Made by a program: the position numbers and the translations under genes | Notes under the pieces: model-generated | Database searches by the model: none | What the model saw: the letters and a program-made list of their open reading frames with translations, nothing else | Told to the model about the DNA's origin: nothing | Origin: JASMHC01 sp964453855 | GTDB taxonomy: Bacteria > Pseudomonadota > Alphaproteobacteria > Rhodobacterales > Rhodobacteraceae | Length of the DNA stretch: 64,000 bases | Direction: 5' to 3' | NCBI GenBank assembly: GCA_964453855.1 | Contig: CAYVRN010000004.1 | Location: forward strand, 11,136-75,135 | Shown: positions 18,517 through 29,200 of the stretch, one piece after another | How the letters are laid out: each line of letters begins with the position of its first letter | How positions within the stretch are numbered: the stretch's first letter is position 1

Positions 18517-18545
18517 AAACCCGTGCCGAATGGCGCGGGTTTTTT
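18517..18545 (+). terminator. Rho-independent terminator after gatB, probably bidirectional
   Basis: Stem AAACCCGTGCC / GGCGCGGGTTT (one G-T pair) with a GAAT loop, followed by a T run. It lies 28 bases past gatB. The A run on the left would also make it a terminator for the convergent transporter remnant. Confidence 0.85.
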
Positions 18546-19340
18546 ATGTCCGGTAACCCCGCGCAAGCCACAGCCCTGAACCGATCATCGCAATCGACAC
18601 AACCCAAAACCCGATCTCTGGCGCGCCGGACATATCCGCGAACACCCCGATGACCAAGGCGCCGACCCCGTACCCCAGATCACGCCAGAAGCGGTAAACA
18701 CCCAGACTGGACGCACGCCAAGCAGGGTCAGTCAAATCCCCTACTGCCGCAATCAAGGTCGTTATAGCAGCGCCATGCCCACACCGGTCATCGCCGCAGA
18801 TACACCCCACCCCATCAAGCTCTGCGACCAGACGATCCCCAGCAAGGAAACTCCGCTCAGCAGCATACCCGTTACAGCCGGTATCTTTCGCCCCAACGCA
18901 TCCGACAGTGGTCCGGTCCACAACTGACTTGCCCCCCAAACGCCACCGTAAATCCCTGTAATCAGACCAATGTGAAACAGGTCGACCCCCTGCGCATGCA
19001 AGTAAACCGGCACCAGAACCCACATGGCCACATCAACGAACTTCTCAACCAGTCCAGCCTGCGACAACGCTTGAAACCGTTTGTCGCGCCAACTGACCAA
19101 CGCAAAGACCTCCCAGCCACTCATAGATTTGGCAGACGGGGCCGCATGCGCGATGGCAAACTGACGTGTCTCGCCAAAGGCCAGCACTGCGGTCACCAGA
19201 CCTGACAAGACAACCAAGGCGTTGAACACAACAAGCATTGATCGCGGATCATATCCAGACGCCAGCCATCCGGTCAAAAAGCCTGCGACAGCGACACCGC
19301 CGTATCCGGCAAATTCATTGATACCGGTCGCCAATCCGCG
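18544..19340 (-). pseudogene. MFS transporter, C-terminal remnant, frameshifted
   Basis: The 3' part of a major-facilitator transporter. It begins LRGLATGINEFAGYGGVAVA, a typical transmembrane signature of drug/sugar efflux MFS proteins, and continues through several helices. The frame breaks at a TAA at 18762-18764, after TGVGMALL. In another frame the protein continues LIAAVGDLTDPAWRASSLG, YRFWRDLGYGVG and further helices to 18544. One missing base explains the break: the expected text is LLYPTLIAAVGD. The first four to five helices are absent; their place is taken by the histidine kinase gene, with which this part is fused in frame. A terminator overlaps its end. As a transporter it is non-functional. 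Confidence 0.75.
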
Positions 19341-20756
19341 CAACTGATGCTCAATCACGGTGCGGTTGACGGCATTATCTTCGACCAGCAAAACCGGACC
19401 GTAAGTCGGAGCCTTGGATCTCAACCGCGCGATCCAGTCGATATCAATCGGCATTTCATCCAACTTGGCTTGCCGTTCTAGTGGCAGCGCCAACTGAACC
19501 CATGTGCCTTCGCTGGGGGTGCTGTGCACCTCGATCTGGCCATCCATCAGATCTATCAGTCGCTTGCTGATCGACACTCCCAAGCCGGTTCCCCCAACCC
19601 TACGCCGAGTGGCATCTCCGAACTGGGTAAAGGGAGTGAACAAATTGGCCAGCATGTCACCAGTCATCCCGACACCGCGGTCTATCACGGTGTAAACAAC
19701 CATTCCGTTCTCATCAGAAAGACTAATCGAAACGGTTTCACCAGTGCTGCCATCCTCGTGAACCGAATACTTTACAGCGTTACCGATGATGTTCATCAAA
19801 ATCTGTCGCAAGCGAATGTCATCCGCAAGGTACACATAATCAAGCGCATCGGGCACCTCGCAATCAAGCCGTAGATTGCGCTGATCCGCCATCGGCCGAA
19901 CCGCATCCAAAACCGCAAGAAGGTGAGACCTTAGCTCCAAAGGTTTTGGATGCAACTGCAACTTTCCAGTCTCGATCTGGCTGGTGTCTAGCACATCATC
20001 AATGATCCCAAGCAGGGCTAGAGACGACTCTTTGATAGTTGAAACCATCTTTTTCTGAGCAGGCTCCAGCTTGGACTGCGACAGGATTTCGCTCATCCCC
20101 AGCACCCCATTCATAGGGGTCCGCAGTTCGTGGCTCATAGCGGCAAGAAAGTTTGACTTGGCGGCATTTGCCGCCTGAGCTTTAACAGCAATTTCCCGGT
20201 AGTTTTCAGAATACTTCAGCAAGATTTGCCTGAAATAGATGGCCTCGACAGCAATCATCGCAAAAGCAGTGAGCAATACAATTTCGCTCAGCCAGCCCGA
20301 GGCTATCTCGTACGGAATTTCATATGTTCCGTCGGACATTTTGTGATGAACTTCCAGAAGTCCCCAAAGTATCAATGCGACAATCGTATAAATGACGCCC
20401 GATTTTATTTCTTTCTCATCATTAAATAGCAGGAACGCACCCAGAGCCAGTGTCGGAAAAAAAGCCTTAACATTCGACGAGTGCTCCATCGCGGCCGAAG
20501 CGATCGAGACAGCGGTCAATGCAGAAATAAGCCATATATGCGTGGCTAGAATGCGCTTTTTTCGGTGTGCAGCAATCGCACCCAGAACACCGCCCAAGAA
20601 TCCCGCAAACACCCCGGTGGCAGAGGTCGGCGCATCGATGGATAGCACAAAGACAGTCCAAACCGGTCCTGAAATGACGGCAAACAAACATAGCATAAGC
20701 ACCAAACGCAAGCGCTCGGCATCCGAAGCTATGCTTGTGGTTCCTGTCTCAATCAT
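18762..20756 (-). CDS. Membrane histidine kinase truncated in its receiver domain and fused to MFS helices
   Basis: 664 residues from ATG 20756. Residues ~15-175 hold about six membrane helices. HisKA follows, with SNFLAAMSHELRTPMNG and phospho-acceptor His209. The HATPase_c domain has LRQILMNIIGNAVKY (N box), DRGVGM and GGTGLGVSISKRL (G boxes). A receiver domain starts VLLVEDNAVNRTVIEHQL at residue 455 but lasts only ~20 residues, so its phosphorylatable Asp is missing. At residues 473-475 (RGL, bases 19340-19332) the sequence passes into MFS transporter helices and ends at the frameshift stop. The kinase core looks intact; phosphorelay through its own receiver is lost. A close relative with a complete receiver lies at 21946-23685. 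Confidence 0.85.
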   Translation of the reverse strand: MIETGTTSIASDAERLRLVLMLCLFAVISGPVWTVFVLSIDAPTSATGVFAGFLGGVLGAIAAHRKKRILATHIWLISALTAVSIASAAMEHSSNVKAFFPTLALGAFLLFNDEKEIKSGVIYTIVALILWGLLEVHHKMSDGTYEIPYEIASGWLSEIVLLTAFAMIAVEAIYFRQILLKYSENYREIAVKAQAANAAKSNFLAAMSHELRTPMNGVLGMSEILSQSKLEPAQKKMVSTIKESSLALLGIIDDVLDTSQIETGKLQLHPKPLELRSHLLAVLDAVRPMADQRNLRLDCEVPDALDYVYLADDIRLRQILMNIIGNAVKYSVHEDGSTGETVSISLSDENGMVVYTVIDRGVGMTGDMLANLFTPFTQFGDATRRRVGGTGLGVSISKRLIDLMDGQIEVHSTPSEGTWVQLALPLERQAKLDEMPIDIDWIARLRSKAPTYGPVLLVEDNAVNRTVIEHQLRGLATGINEFAGYGGVAVAGFLTGWLASGYDPRSMLVVFNALVVLSGLVTAVLAFGETRQFAIAHAAPSAKSMSGWEVFALVSWRDKRFQALSQAGLVEKFVDVAMWVLVPVYLHAQGVDLFHIGLITGIYGGVWGASQLWTGPLSDALGRKIPAVTGMLLSGVSLLGIVWSQSLMGWGVSAAMTGVGMALL

Positions 20757-20940
20757 CGCGCGTTCAACCCCACCCTATTGATAATGGACATATCACACGC
20801 ATGTTTAATGCATTTTGACACTGATCAATATATGATTGATGGAATGTATTTTTTTGCCGCAACGCGTCATGCTGTCACTTTTAGACGCCCCTCAGGCGGG
20901 GTATCCGCTTGGAAATCTCAGCCGATCCGAGTATAAGATT

Positions 20941-21945
20941 ATGTCTAACCCCATCGCCCAGCTTGACGACGCGCTTCGCGCCACACGTCAGCCTTTTGAC
21001 CGCATTCCCGTTGTAGATATCGCCAGCTTGGTGAACGGTTCAGACGCCACCACGGCAGCAAAGGATATTCGTTGGGCCTTTGCAAACGCGGGTTTCATGT
21101 ATGTAAAAAACCACGGCGTTTCTAACGATCTGATTGAACGGGCCTATACGGCGTCGAAACTGTTCTTCGATCTTCCCGATGATGTCAAAAAGCTTCTGCA
21201 TATCGAAAATTCGGGAACGGCCCTGCGGGGATATATTCCGCTGTTTGGCGAAAACACCGATCCGACCAAAACCAGCGACCTGAAAGAATGCTTTGATCTG
21301 GGACCGGAAACACCGGGCCGAAATACGCCTTTCTTCGGGTCAAACCAGTGGCCGGCATCACTGCCGTCGTTAGAAGCAGAAATGATGGCCTATCATGACG
21401 CTATGGTTCGATTAGCACGGACCATTCTGCGCGGGGTTGCGATTAGTCTTGATCTGCCGGAAACTTTCTTTGAAGCCAAAATGCGTGACCCTATCAGCGT
21501 GTTGCGCCTGATCCACTACCCGCCCCAGTCCGGTCGCGTGGCCGAAGAGATGATCGGCATCGGCGCGCATACCGATTACGGTGTGATGACAATACTGTCA
21601 CAGGATCAGATCGGAGGCTTGCAGGTCATGAACCGCGACGGCCAGTGGATCGAAGCTTCGCCTCTTGAGGGTACATTCGTCATCAACATCGGCGATTTAA
21701 TGCAGATCCTGACCAATGATATCTATCTGGCAAACATGCACCGTGTGGTGAATACGTCCGGTAGAGAACGCTATTCGATGCCCTTCTTCGTCGAAGCGGA
21801 TTCCGATGCGGTATTCGAACCGCTTGCAAGCTGTGTCTCTGCGACCAACCCGCGCAAGTACTGTTCCGCCACCTGCGGTGCCCATATGTTCGCGCGATAC
21901 GTCGACAGTTTTCCGCACCTGCAAGCGCTTAAAAAATCGGCCTGA
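20941..21945 (+). CDS. 2-oxoglutarate/Fe(II)-dependent oxygenase family protein (isopenicillin N synthase-like)
   Basis: 334 residues from ATG 20941; an upstream ATG at 20836 in frame gives an unlikely tail. The N-terminal DIOX_N-like part contains RIPVVDIASLVNG and FANAGFMYVKNHGV. The double-stranded beta-helix core has HTDYG (iron ligands His and Asp), NMHRVVN (third ligand His) and RERYSMPFF (R-x-S for 2-oxoglutarate). The family uses O2 to hydroxylate or cyclise small molecules, and the substrate cannot be predicted. The gene lies between two related histidine kinases, both on the other strand. Its TGA abuts the convergent kinase stop in TGATCA at 21943-21948. Confidence 0.9.
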   Translation: MSNPIAQLDDALRATRQPFDRIPVVDIASLVNGSDATTAAKDIRWAFANAGFMYVKNHGVSNDLIERAYTASKLFFDLPDDVKKLLHIENSGTALRGYIPLFGENTDPTKTSDLKECFDLGPETPGRNTPFFGSNQWPASLPSLEAEMMAYHDAMVRLARTILRGVAISLDLPETFFEAKMRDPISVLRLIHYPPQSGRVAEEMIGIGAHTDYGVMTILSQDQIGGLQVMNRDGQWIEASPLEGTFVINIGDLMQILTNDIYLANMHRVVNTSGRERYSMPFFVEADSDAVFEPLASCVSATNPRKYCSATCGAHMFARYVDSFPHLQALKKSA

Positions 21946-23685
<1,740 letters not shown>

Positions 23686-23803
23686 CAATCTCGCCGTCAA
23701 ATAGTTCACACAACTATAACGATGCATATGCCGCGCCATTTAGCGCGGTGAAAGCCATACTAGACGGAATTGAATTTCTTTATACTTTTGAGATCGGCTT
23801 CGT

Positions 23804-24061
23804 TTAGCTCCGAACGGTAATCGCCAAAGCATGAATTCGGGTCATCAAGTCTTTACCCAAAGCCTCGTGAATTGCCCTGTGTTGGGCAATGCGCGATTTG
23901 CCCTCCAATGCCGCGGAACGGATCACCAGACTGAAATGGCTTTCTCCGCTGCCATCATCGCCTGCGTGCCCTGCATGTTTAGCGCTATCGTTACGCACTT
24001 CCAGCACCTCGGGAGCCAGCGCTTCAGTCAATTGCGCAATCATTTCCTGCTCAACACTCAT
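23804..24061 (-). CDS. BolA family protein
   Basis: 85 residues. Typical BolA core: LEVRNDSAKHAGHAGD, SHFSLVIRSAALEGKSRIAQ, RAIHEALGKDLMTRIHALAI. BolA proteins work with monothiol glutaredoxins in iron-sulfur trafficking and sensing of iron or redox stress. An AGAGGT site precedes ATG 24061. The gene is divergent from the J-domain gene, with only 74 bases between, so the promoters are close together. Adjacent genes do not include a glutaredoxin. Confidence 0.93.
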   Translation of the reverse strand: MSVEQEMIAQLTEALAPEVLEVRNDSAKHAGHAGDDGSGESHFSLVIRSAALEGKSRIAQHRAIHEALGKDLMTRIHALAITVRS

Positions 24062-24135
24062 TTTTTACCTCTTTTGCCCTTCAATCCGCTGAAAATAGCC
24101 TTAGACTGCACAGTCCGAGTCGAAAAGGTGCTAAG

Positions 24136-24762
24136 ATGAGCAAACCCGATCCTTTTGGTTTTGATATGTCGGTGAAGTCGGCAAAAAAGAACAATCCGCG
24201 CGGTCGTCGTGGAATGTCGGGGGCGTCCGAAACCTCGACGCGCCAGTGTGAACACGAGGGCTGCAATGAGCCTGGAAAATTCCGCGCGCCCAAAGCGCCG
24301 GACGTTTTGGATGAATTCAAGTGGTTCTGCAAAGACCACGTGCGCGAATACAATCTGAAGTGGAATTTCTTCGACGGCACCACCGAGGCCGAGTTGAACG
24401 CGCAAATGTCGAAAGACAAAGTCTGGGAGCGTGAAACCAAAAGCTTCCGCGACCCCGAAGCGCGTGCCTGGGCCCGTCTGGGGATCGAAGACCCGCATCA
24501 GGTTCTGGGGGCAAACGCCACACAAAACCCCGGCAAATCCAACGGCGACCAAACCCGCCGTCTGCCCCCGACCGAGCGTCAGGCGATTGATATTCTTGAG
24601 GCCAAGGACCACTGGTCCAAAGCCGAAGTTCGCAAAGCTTACAAAAAGCTGATCAAAGTGTTGCACCCCGACATGAACGGCGGCGACCGTTCACAAGAAG
24701 AACAGTTGCAACAAGTCATGTGGGCATGGGACCAGATCAAAGACAGCCGAAGCTTCAAGTGA
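24136..24762 (+). CDS. DnaJ-like J-domain protein
   Basis: 208 residues. The J domain is at the C-terminus (about residues 148-205): AIDILEAKDHWSKAEVRKAY, then KKLIKVLHPDMNGG with the HPD motif that stimulates Hsp70 ATPase. The N-terminal half carries Cys residues in RQCEHEGCNEPGKFRAP and WFCKDHVREYNLKW, a small possible zinc-binding segment. It is a non-canonical DnaJ lacking the Gly/Phe region and zinc fingers; this class is common in alphaproteobacteria. AAGGTG precedes the ATG. Its TGA meets the stop of the convergent sigma gene as TGATCA at 24760-24765. Confidence 0.9.
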   Translation: MSKPDPFGFDMSVKSAKKNNPRGRRGMSGASETSTRQCEHEGCNEPGKFRAPKAPDVLDEFKWFCKDHVREYNLKWNFFDGTTEAELNAQMSKDKVWERETKSFRDPEARAWARLGIEDPHQVLGANATQNPGKSNGDQTRRLPPTERQAIDILEAKDHWSKAEVRKAYKKLIKVLHPDMNGGDRSQEEQLQQVMWAWDQIKDSRSFK

Positions 24763-25983
24763 TCACTGGACGGTGATGCGCAGGATTTCCTGATCCGAGC
24801 CTTCACCGCCCAAAAGTACCAGTTCGCTTCCCCGAACGATCGAGATCAACTCGACCGGAACAGATAGAACATGCGGTGGTAGTTCGGACCAGTCGCCCAA
24901 TGTGACCCATTCGCTACCCCGCCCGAAATCCAGAAAGGCCGACAGGTTCGGAATACGATGTAGGGCCGATAGGTCTCCGCCCACCTGAAGATAACCGGTT
25001 GGCGGATCGATCAATGCCAGAGGCGGACCATTTTCAGGCAAAGGTACCAGATCAATCGGTTGCACCGGCGTTGTCACGCCTTGTTGCACGATCTCAACCG
25101 AGCCCTCGGGTGCTTGCCGCACCATGCCCGGCCAATAGGTATAAGCCGCCCAAGCCGCCCCGGCAGCAATGGCTGCAACCGAAACCGACTGGATCACACC
25201 AACACGCCACCAGAAGGGGCGCGATTGCTCTTTAAAGATCGCCTGATCGAGGTGCGCAAACAAATCCGGGGGTGGGGCGATTTCAGGCAGGGTGTCTGTG
25301 AGAACCACAAAATCCTCGCACCACCCCGATACAAGTGACGAGAGCCCCTCTTCTGTGCTCAAGCGGTTTTCAAAGACCTTCTTTTCCTTGTCAGTCAGCA
25401 AGTCGAGCACATATTCACCCGCCGTGACCACATCGGCAGTGGCTTCTCTGTGGGTCAGGTCCAGATAAAGACGCTCAAGCGAACGGCGTTGCCAGTTGCG
25501 CACTGTCGCCAAGGGAACACGGTAGCGAGTGGCCAGTTCGACATACCCAACACCCGAGAAATAGATAAGCATAAACGCTTCGCGCCGGTCCGAGGGCAAC
25601 AAACCCAGAACCTTTCGCAACAACGGCCGCGCCTCTTGCCCGTCGCCAAGAGCTTCGGCCGGCGGGCTTAGTTTTTGTAATTCAACCGGATCTGGTGGAT
25701 TGCCTTGATTGGCCGAACGGCGGGCCATGACGGCCTCGGACCGGGCGACAGTCAACACCCAGGTCAGCGCTTGCAACTTGTCAGAGCGCCAGTCCATCGC
25801 GTCGTGCCACAGGCGCAGGTAGACCTGCTCAAGCACCTCGGCCGCCCAGAACCGGTCATCCAAAATCGTTTCACAAAGCCCGAACAATTTGGCCGAAGTC
25901 AACGCATATAGGCTGCGGAAATCGGCCCGCTCGCCTTTGCCGAGACCGTCTAGCAGATGTTCAAGATCTTCAATACTGGCCAT
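24763..25983 (-). CDS. ECF sigma factor fused to a membrane anti-sigma (RskA-like) domain
   Basis: 406 residues from ATG 25983; GTG 25998 is an alternative. Residues ~10-90 are sigma region 2 (LYALTSAKLFGLCETIL, AEVLEQVYLRLWHDAMDW, TWVLTVARSEAV). Residues ~118-175 are sigma region 4 (VLGLLPSDRREAFMLIYFSG, LATRYRVPLATVRNWQRRSL). After a short linker comes AGEYVLDLLTDKEKKVFENR and the APPPDLFAHL motif usual at the start of anti-sigma-K-type proteins, then one membrane helix at ~258-283 and a ~120-residue periplasmic part. Normally these are two adjacent genes; here one uninterrupted frame covers both. The sigma factor would be tethered to the membrane and presumably need proteolysis or conformational release. 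No target regulon is evident. Confidence 0.85.
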   Translation of the reverse strand: MASIEDLEHLLDGLGKGERADFRSLYALTSAKLFGLCETILDDRFWAAEVLEQVYLRLWHDAMDWRSDKLQALTWVLTVARSEAVMARRSANQGNPPDPVELQKLSPPAEALGDGQEARPLLRKVLGLLPSDRREAFMLIYFSGVGYVELATRYRVPLATVRNWQRRSLERLYLDLTHREATADVVTAGEYVLDLLTDKEKKVFENRLSTEEGLSSLVSGWCEDFVVLTDTLPEIAPPPDLFAHLDQAIFKEQSRPFWWRVGVIQSVSVAAIAAGAAWAAYTYWPGMVRQAPEGSVEIVQQGVTTPVQPIDLVPLPENGPPLALIDPPTGYLQVGGDLSALHRIPNLSAFLDFGRGSEWVTLGDWSELPPHVLSVPVELISIVRGSELVLLGGEGSDQEILRITVQ

Positions 25984-26162
25984 AAATTCGTTTATCACTC
26001 ACCAAAGGCCAAAAAGGCCCACACTTGATGTGCACTTAATCACGGAAACGAAACACTGAAAAGGTGTTCGACGCTGCGGTAAACTTAGGGCTTTCCCTTG
26101 CCTCTGACCGCATTATGTTGCAGTTGGGATTAACGCCCAATTTGGCACGAGAAGGTAGAGAG

Positions 26163-27149
26163 ATGGCAGACGGTATTATCGACAGCAACGCACGCCCGAC
26201 CGAGGACATTCACGTCCGCGACGTGTTTGGCATTGATACGGACATGGTTGTAAAGGGTTTTGCAGAAGGTTCCGACCGCGTGCCCGAGATTGACCCGACC
26301 TATAAGTTCGATCCCGATACCACGCTGGCCATTCTGGCAGGCTTCTCGCACAACCGTCGCGTGATGATCCAAGGCTATCACGGCACAGGGAAATCGACCC
26401 ATATCGAACAGGTCGCCGCCCGCCTGAACTGGCCTGCGGTCCGTGTGAACCTGGATAGCCACATCAGCCGGATCGACCTGATCGGGAAAGACGCGATCAA
26501 ATTGCGAGACGGAAAGCAGGTCACCGAATTTCACGAAGGTATCCTGCCATGGGCGCTGCGAAACCCAGTGGCCATCGTCTTTGACGAATACGATGCAGGC
26601 CGCGCAGACGTGATGTTCGTGATCCAGCGTGTTCTGGAACACGACGGCAAATTGACCCTGCTGGACCAGAACGAAATCATCACCCCGCACAAGCACTTCC
26701 GACTGTTTGCAACGGCGAACACCGTTGGTTTGGGGGATACAACCGGCCTTTATCACGGCACCCAGCAGATCAACCAAGCGCAGATGGACCGCTGGTCGCT
26801 TGTCGCCACGCTGAATTACCTAAGCCACGACGCCGAAACGATGATCGTTTTGGGCAAGGCGCCGCATTACAACACCGAGAAAGGCCGCGACATTGTCAGC
26901 CGCATGGTGACCGTCGCCGACCTGACCCGGACAGCCTTTATGAACGGCGATCTGTCGACCGTTATGTCGCCGCGGACGGTGATCAACTGGGCTGCAAACG
27001 CCGAGATTTTCCGCAATGTGGGCTATGCATTCCGCCTGTCGTTCCTGAACAAATGCGATGAGTTAGAGCGTCAGACCGTGGCCGAGTTCTATCAGCGTCT
27101 GTTTGACGAGGAACTGCCTGAAAGCGCCGCCAGCGCGAGCTTGGGATGA
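26163..27149 (+). CDS. cobS: Cobaltochelatase subunit CobS
   Basis: 328 residues from ATG 26163, preceded by AAGGTAGAGAG; upstream in-frame codons are not conserved. CobS is the AAA+ ATPase of the aerobic, ATP-dependent CobNST cobaltochelatase, which inserts Co2+ into hydrogenobyrinic acid a,c-diamide during B12 synthesis. Walker A is GYHGTGKSTHIEQ, Walker B is VAIVFDEYDAGRADV, and sensor 1 lies at RLFATANTVGLGD. The MgtE-like N-terminal peptide VRDVFGIDTDMVVKGFAEG is typical of CobS. cobT follows 96 bases later. Confidence 0.97.
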   Translation: MADGIIDSNARPTEDIHVRDVFGIDTDMVVKGFAEGSDRVPEIDPTYKFDPDTTLAILAGFSHNRRVMIQGYHGTGKSTHIEQVAARLNWPAVRVNLDSHISRIDLIGKDAIKLRDGKQVTEFHEGILPWALRNPVAIVFDEYDAGRADVMFVIQRVLEHDGKLTLLDQNEIITPHKHFRLFATANTVGLGDTTGLYHGTQQINQAQMDRWSLVATLNYLSHDAETMIVLGKAPHYNTEKGRDIVSRMVTVADLTRTAFMNGDLSTVMSPRTVINWAANAEIFRNVGYAFRLSFLNKCDELERQTVAEFYQRLFDEELPESAASASLG

Positions 27150-27183
27150 TCCGGTTTCGGCGCCTTGTGGGCGCCGACCGAAG

Positions 27184-27231
27184 CGGGGGCCAGCCCCCGC
27201 ACCCCCGGAGTATTTTTGGAAAGATGAAAGC
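27184..27231 (+). repeat. Copy 4 of the intergenic GAGTATTTT element with GC hairpin
   Basis: A hairpin GCGGGGGC-CA-GCCCCCGC is followed by ACCCCCGGAGTATTTTTGG and AAAGATGAAAG, in the gap between cobS and cobT and 15 bases before the cobT start. This is the clearest copy of the element. Confidence 0.65.
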
Positions 27232-27245
27232 TAAGGGAGCGTGCA

Positions 27246-29123
27246 ATGTCTAAACCGAGCGACAATCCAGCCGATCCCTTTAAAAAGGCGCTGGCCGAAG
27301 CGACCAAGGTTTTGGCCAATGATTCAGACCTGTCGGTCAGTTATACTGTAGACCCGGCCGGGATCAGCGGCGATGCGATGCGGTTACCGCAGGTCAGCCG
27401 ACGCATGACCCGCGACGAGGTCCTTTTGGCCCGCGGTACTGCTGACGCTCTGGCAATGCAGCGCAAGTATCACGACGATGCGCTGCACGCACGCTATGCC
27501 CCACCGGGGCAAATGGCGCGCGATATTTATGAAGCCATGGAAGTGGCCAGATGCGAAGCGATCGGCGCGCGTCACATGCCCGGAACGGCCACGAATATCG
27601 ATGCCAAGATTGGCGCGGATGCCGCACGTCGTGGATATGCACAGGTCAGCGACCGCGCCGAAGTACCTTTGTCAGTAGCCGCAGGTTATCTGGTACGCCA
27701 TTTGGCAACGGGTCGTGCTTTGCCAGCCGGTGCTGATAATGTCATGGACCTTTGGCGCGGCTTTATCGAGGAACAGGCAGGCGGCACGCTTGAAGGCCTG
27801 AACGACATGCTTTCCGATCAGGCTGGCTTTGCTAAATTTGCCCGTCAGGTAATCGACGATCTGGGTTATGGCGATCAGTTGGGCGATGACCCTGACGACA
27901 TCGATGACGAGCAGGAAGATCAGGCCGAGGAAGACGCTGAAGAGCAGGACGATCCCGACAGCCAAGGAAACGAGGACAGCGACGAGAGCGAAGCCGAGGC
28001 CGATCCCGAGCAGTCTCAGGAACAGCAGCAGGACGCGACCGAGGCCCATGTAAGCATGGACGAGGACGCCGAGGACGACATGTCGGATGAAACCGAGATG
28101 CCCGACGGGGAAGCGCCCCTGGAACCGCCTCCACCTGCGCCGCATTCGGACGCTGATCCGAATTACACCGTGTTTACCACTGACTTCGACGAGGAAATAC
28201 TGGCCGAAGAGCTGGCTGAACCCGTCGAGCTAGAGCGTTTGCGGGCCTATTTGGATCAGCAGTTGGAACCCTTGAAGGGGGCCGTCAGCCGCTTGGCGAA
28301 CAAATTGCAGCGTCGCCTACAGGCGCAGCAGAACCGCAGTTGGGAGTTCGACAAGGAAGAAGGCATTCTGGATGCCGGACGACTGGCCCGCGTGGTGGCG
28401 AACCCGACGACCCCGCTGTCTTTCAAGTGGGAAAAGGACATGGAGTTCCGCGATACCGTGGTCACCCTGCTATTGGACAACTCGGGGTCGATGCGGGGCC
28501 GTCCGATTTCGATCGCAGCGATTTGCGCCGATGTTCTGGCCCGTACTCTTGAGCGTTGCAACGTCAAGGTCGAGATCCTTGGCTTTACCACCCGCGCGTG
28601 GAAAGGCGGGCAAAGCCGCGAGAACTGGCTGAATGGCGGACGTCCACAGCAACCGGGACGTCTGAATGATCTGCGCCATATCGTTTATAAAGGGGCCGAT
28701 GCTCCTTGGCGGCGGGCGCGTCCGAACCTTGGCCTGATGATGAAAGAAGGCTTGCTGAAAGAAAACATCGACGGCGAGGCGCTGGAATGGGCGCACAAGC
28801 GCATGTTGGCGCGACCCGAGCAGCGCAAAATCCTTATGGTGATTTCCGACGGGGCACCGGTGGATGACAGTACGCTTTCGGTGAACCCTGCGAATTATCT
28901 TGAAAAACACCTGCGCGATGTGATCGCCATGGTCGAAAAGCGCAAAATGGTTGAGTTGCTGGCCATCGGGATCGGGCACGATGTAACGCGCTATTATGAA
29001 CGCGCTGTGACGATCACCGATGTGGAGCAGCTTGCCGGCGCAATGACCGAGCAACTGGCAGGTCTGTTTGACAGCGATCCGCGTGCAAGAGCGCGGGTGA
29101 TGGGGATCAAGCGGGCGATGTAA
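27246..29123 (+). CDS. cobT: Cobaltochelatase subunit CobT
   Basis: 625 residues; GGGAG precedes the ATG. CobT is the second AAA+-associated chaperone-like subunit of CobNST. A strongly acidic stretch at about residues 215-290 (bases ~27890-28115, mostly Asp, Glu, Gln) is characteristic. The C-terminal von Willebrand A domain has the metal-site motif LLLDNSGSMRGRP and later VISDGAPVDDST. The whole protein matches the family in length and order. cobN is not in the window. Confidence 0.97.
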   Translation: MSKPSDNPADPFKKALAEATKVLANDSDLSVSYTVDPAGISGDAMRLPQVSRRMTRDEVLLARGTADALAMQRKYHDDALHARYAPPGQMARDIYEAMEVARCEAIGARHMPGTATNIDAKIGADAARRGYAQVSDRAEVPLSVAAGYLVRHLATGRALPAGADNVMDLWRGFIEEQAGGTLEGLNDMLSDQAGFAKFARQVIDDLGYGDQLGDDPDDIDDEQEDQAEEDAEEQDDPDSQGNEDSDESEAEADPEQSQEQQQDATEAHVSMDEDAEDDMSDETEMPDGEAPLEPPPPAPHSDADPNYTVFTTDFDEEILAEELAEPVELERLRAYLDQQLEPLKGAVSRLANKLQRRLQAQQNRSWEFDKEEGILDAGRLARVVANPTTPLSFKWEKDMEFRDTVVTLLLDNSGSMRGRPISIAAICADVLARTLERCNVKVEILGFTTRAWKGGQSRENWLNGGRPQQPGRLNDLRHIVYKGADAPWRRARPNLGLMMKEGLLKENIDGEALEWAHKRMLARPEQRKILMVISDGAPVDDSTLSVNPANYLEKHLRDVIAMVEKRKMVELLAIGIGHDVTRYYERAVTITDVEQLAGAMTEQLAGLFDSDPRARARVMGIKRAM

Positions 29124-29148
29124 GCTTTGCTGGCGCCGGTGGTGTTTT

Positions 29149-29172
29149 TGAGTATTTTAGCCAAGAAGAAAC
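29149..29172 (+). repeat. Copy 5 of the intergenic GAGTATTTT element
   Basis: TGAGTATTTTAGCCAAGAAG lies between cobT and the aminopeptidase P gene, about 30 bases before the latter's start. The adjoining hairpin is weak in this copy (ACGCACCCCTG region follows). Confidence 0.5.
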
Positions 29173-29200
29173 AGGGGACGCACCCCTGAACAGGAGGGGC

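Noticed and set aside
27890..28115. Long Asp/Glu/Gln-rich tract in cobT that looks like low-complexity repeat expansion
   Set aside because: Such an acidic region is a normal feature of CobT, so not treated as novel.
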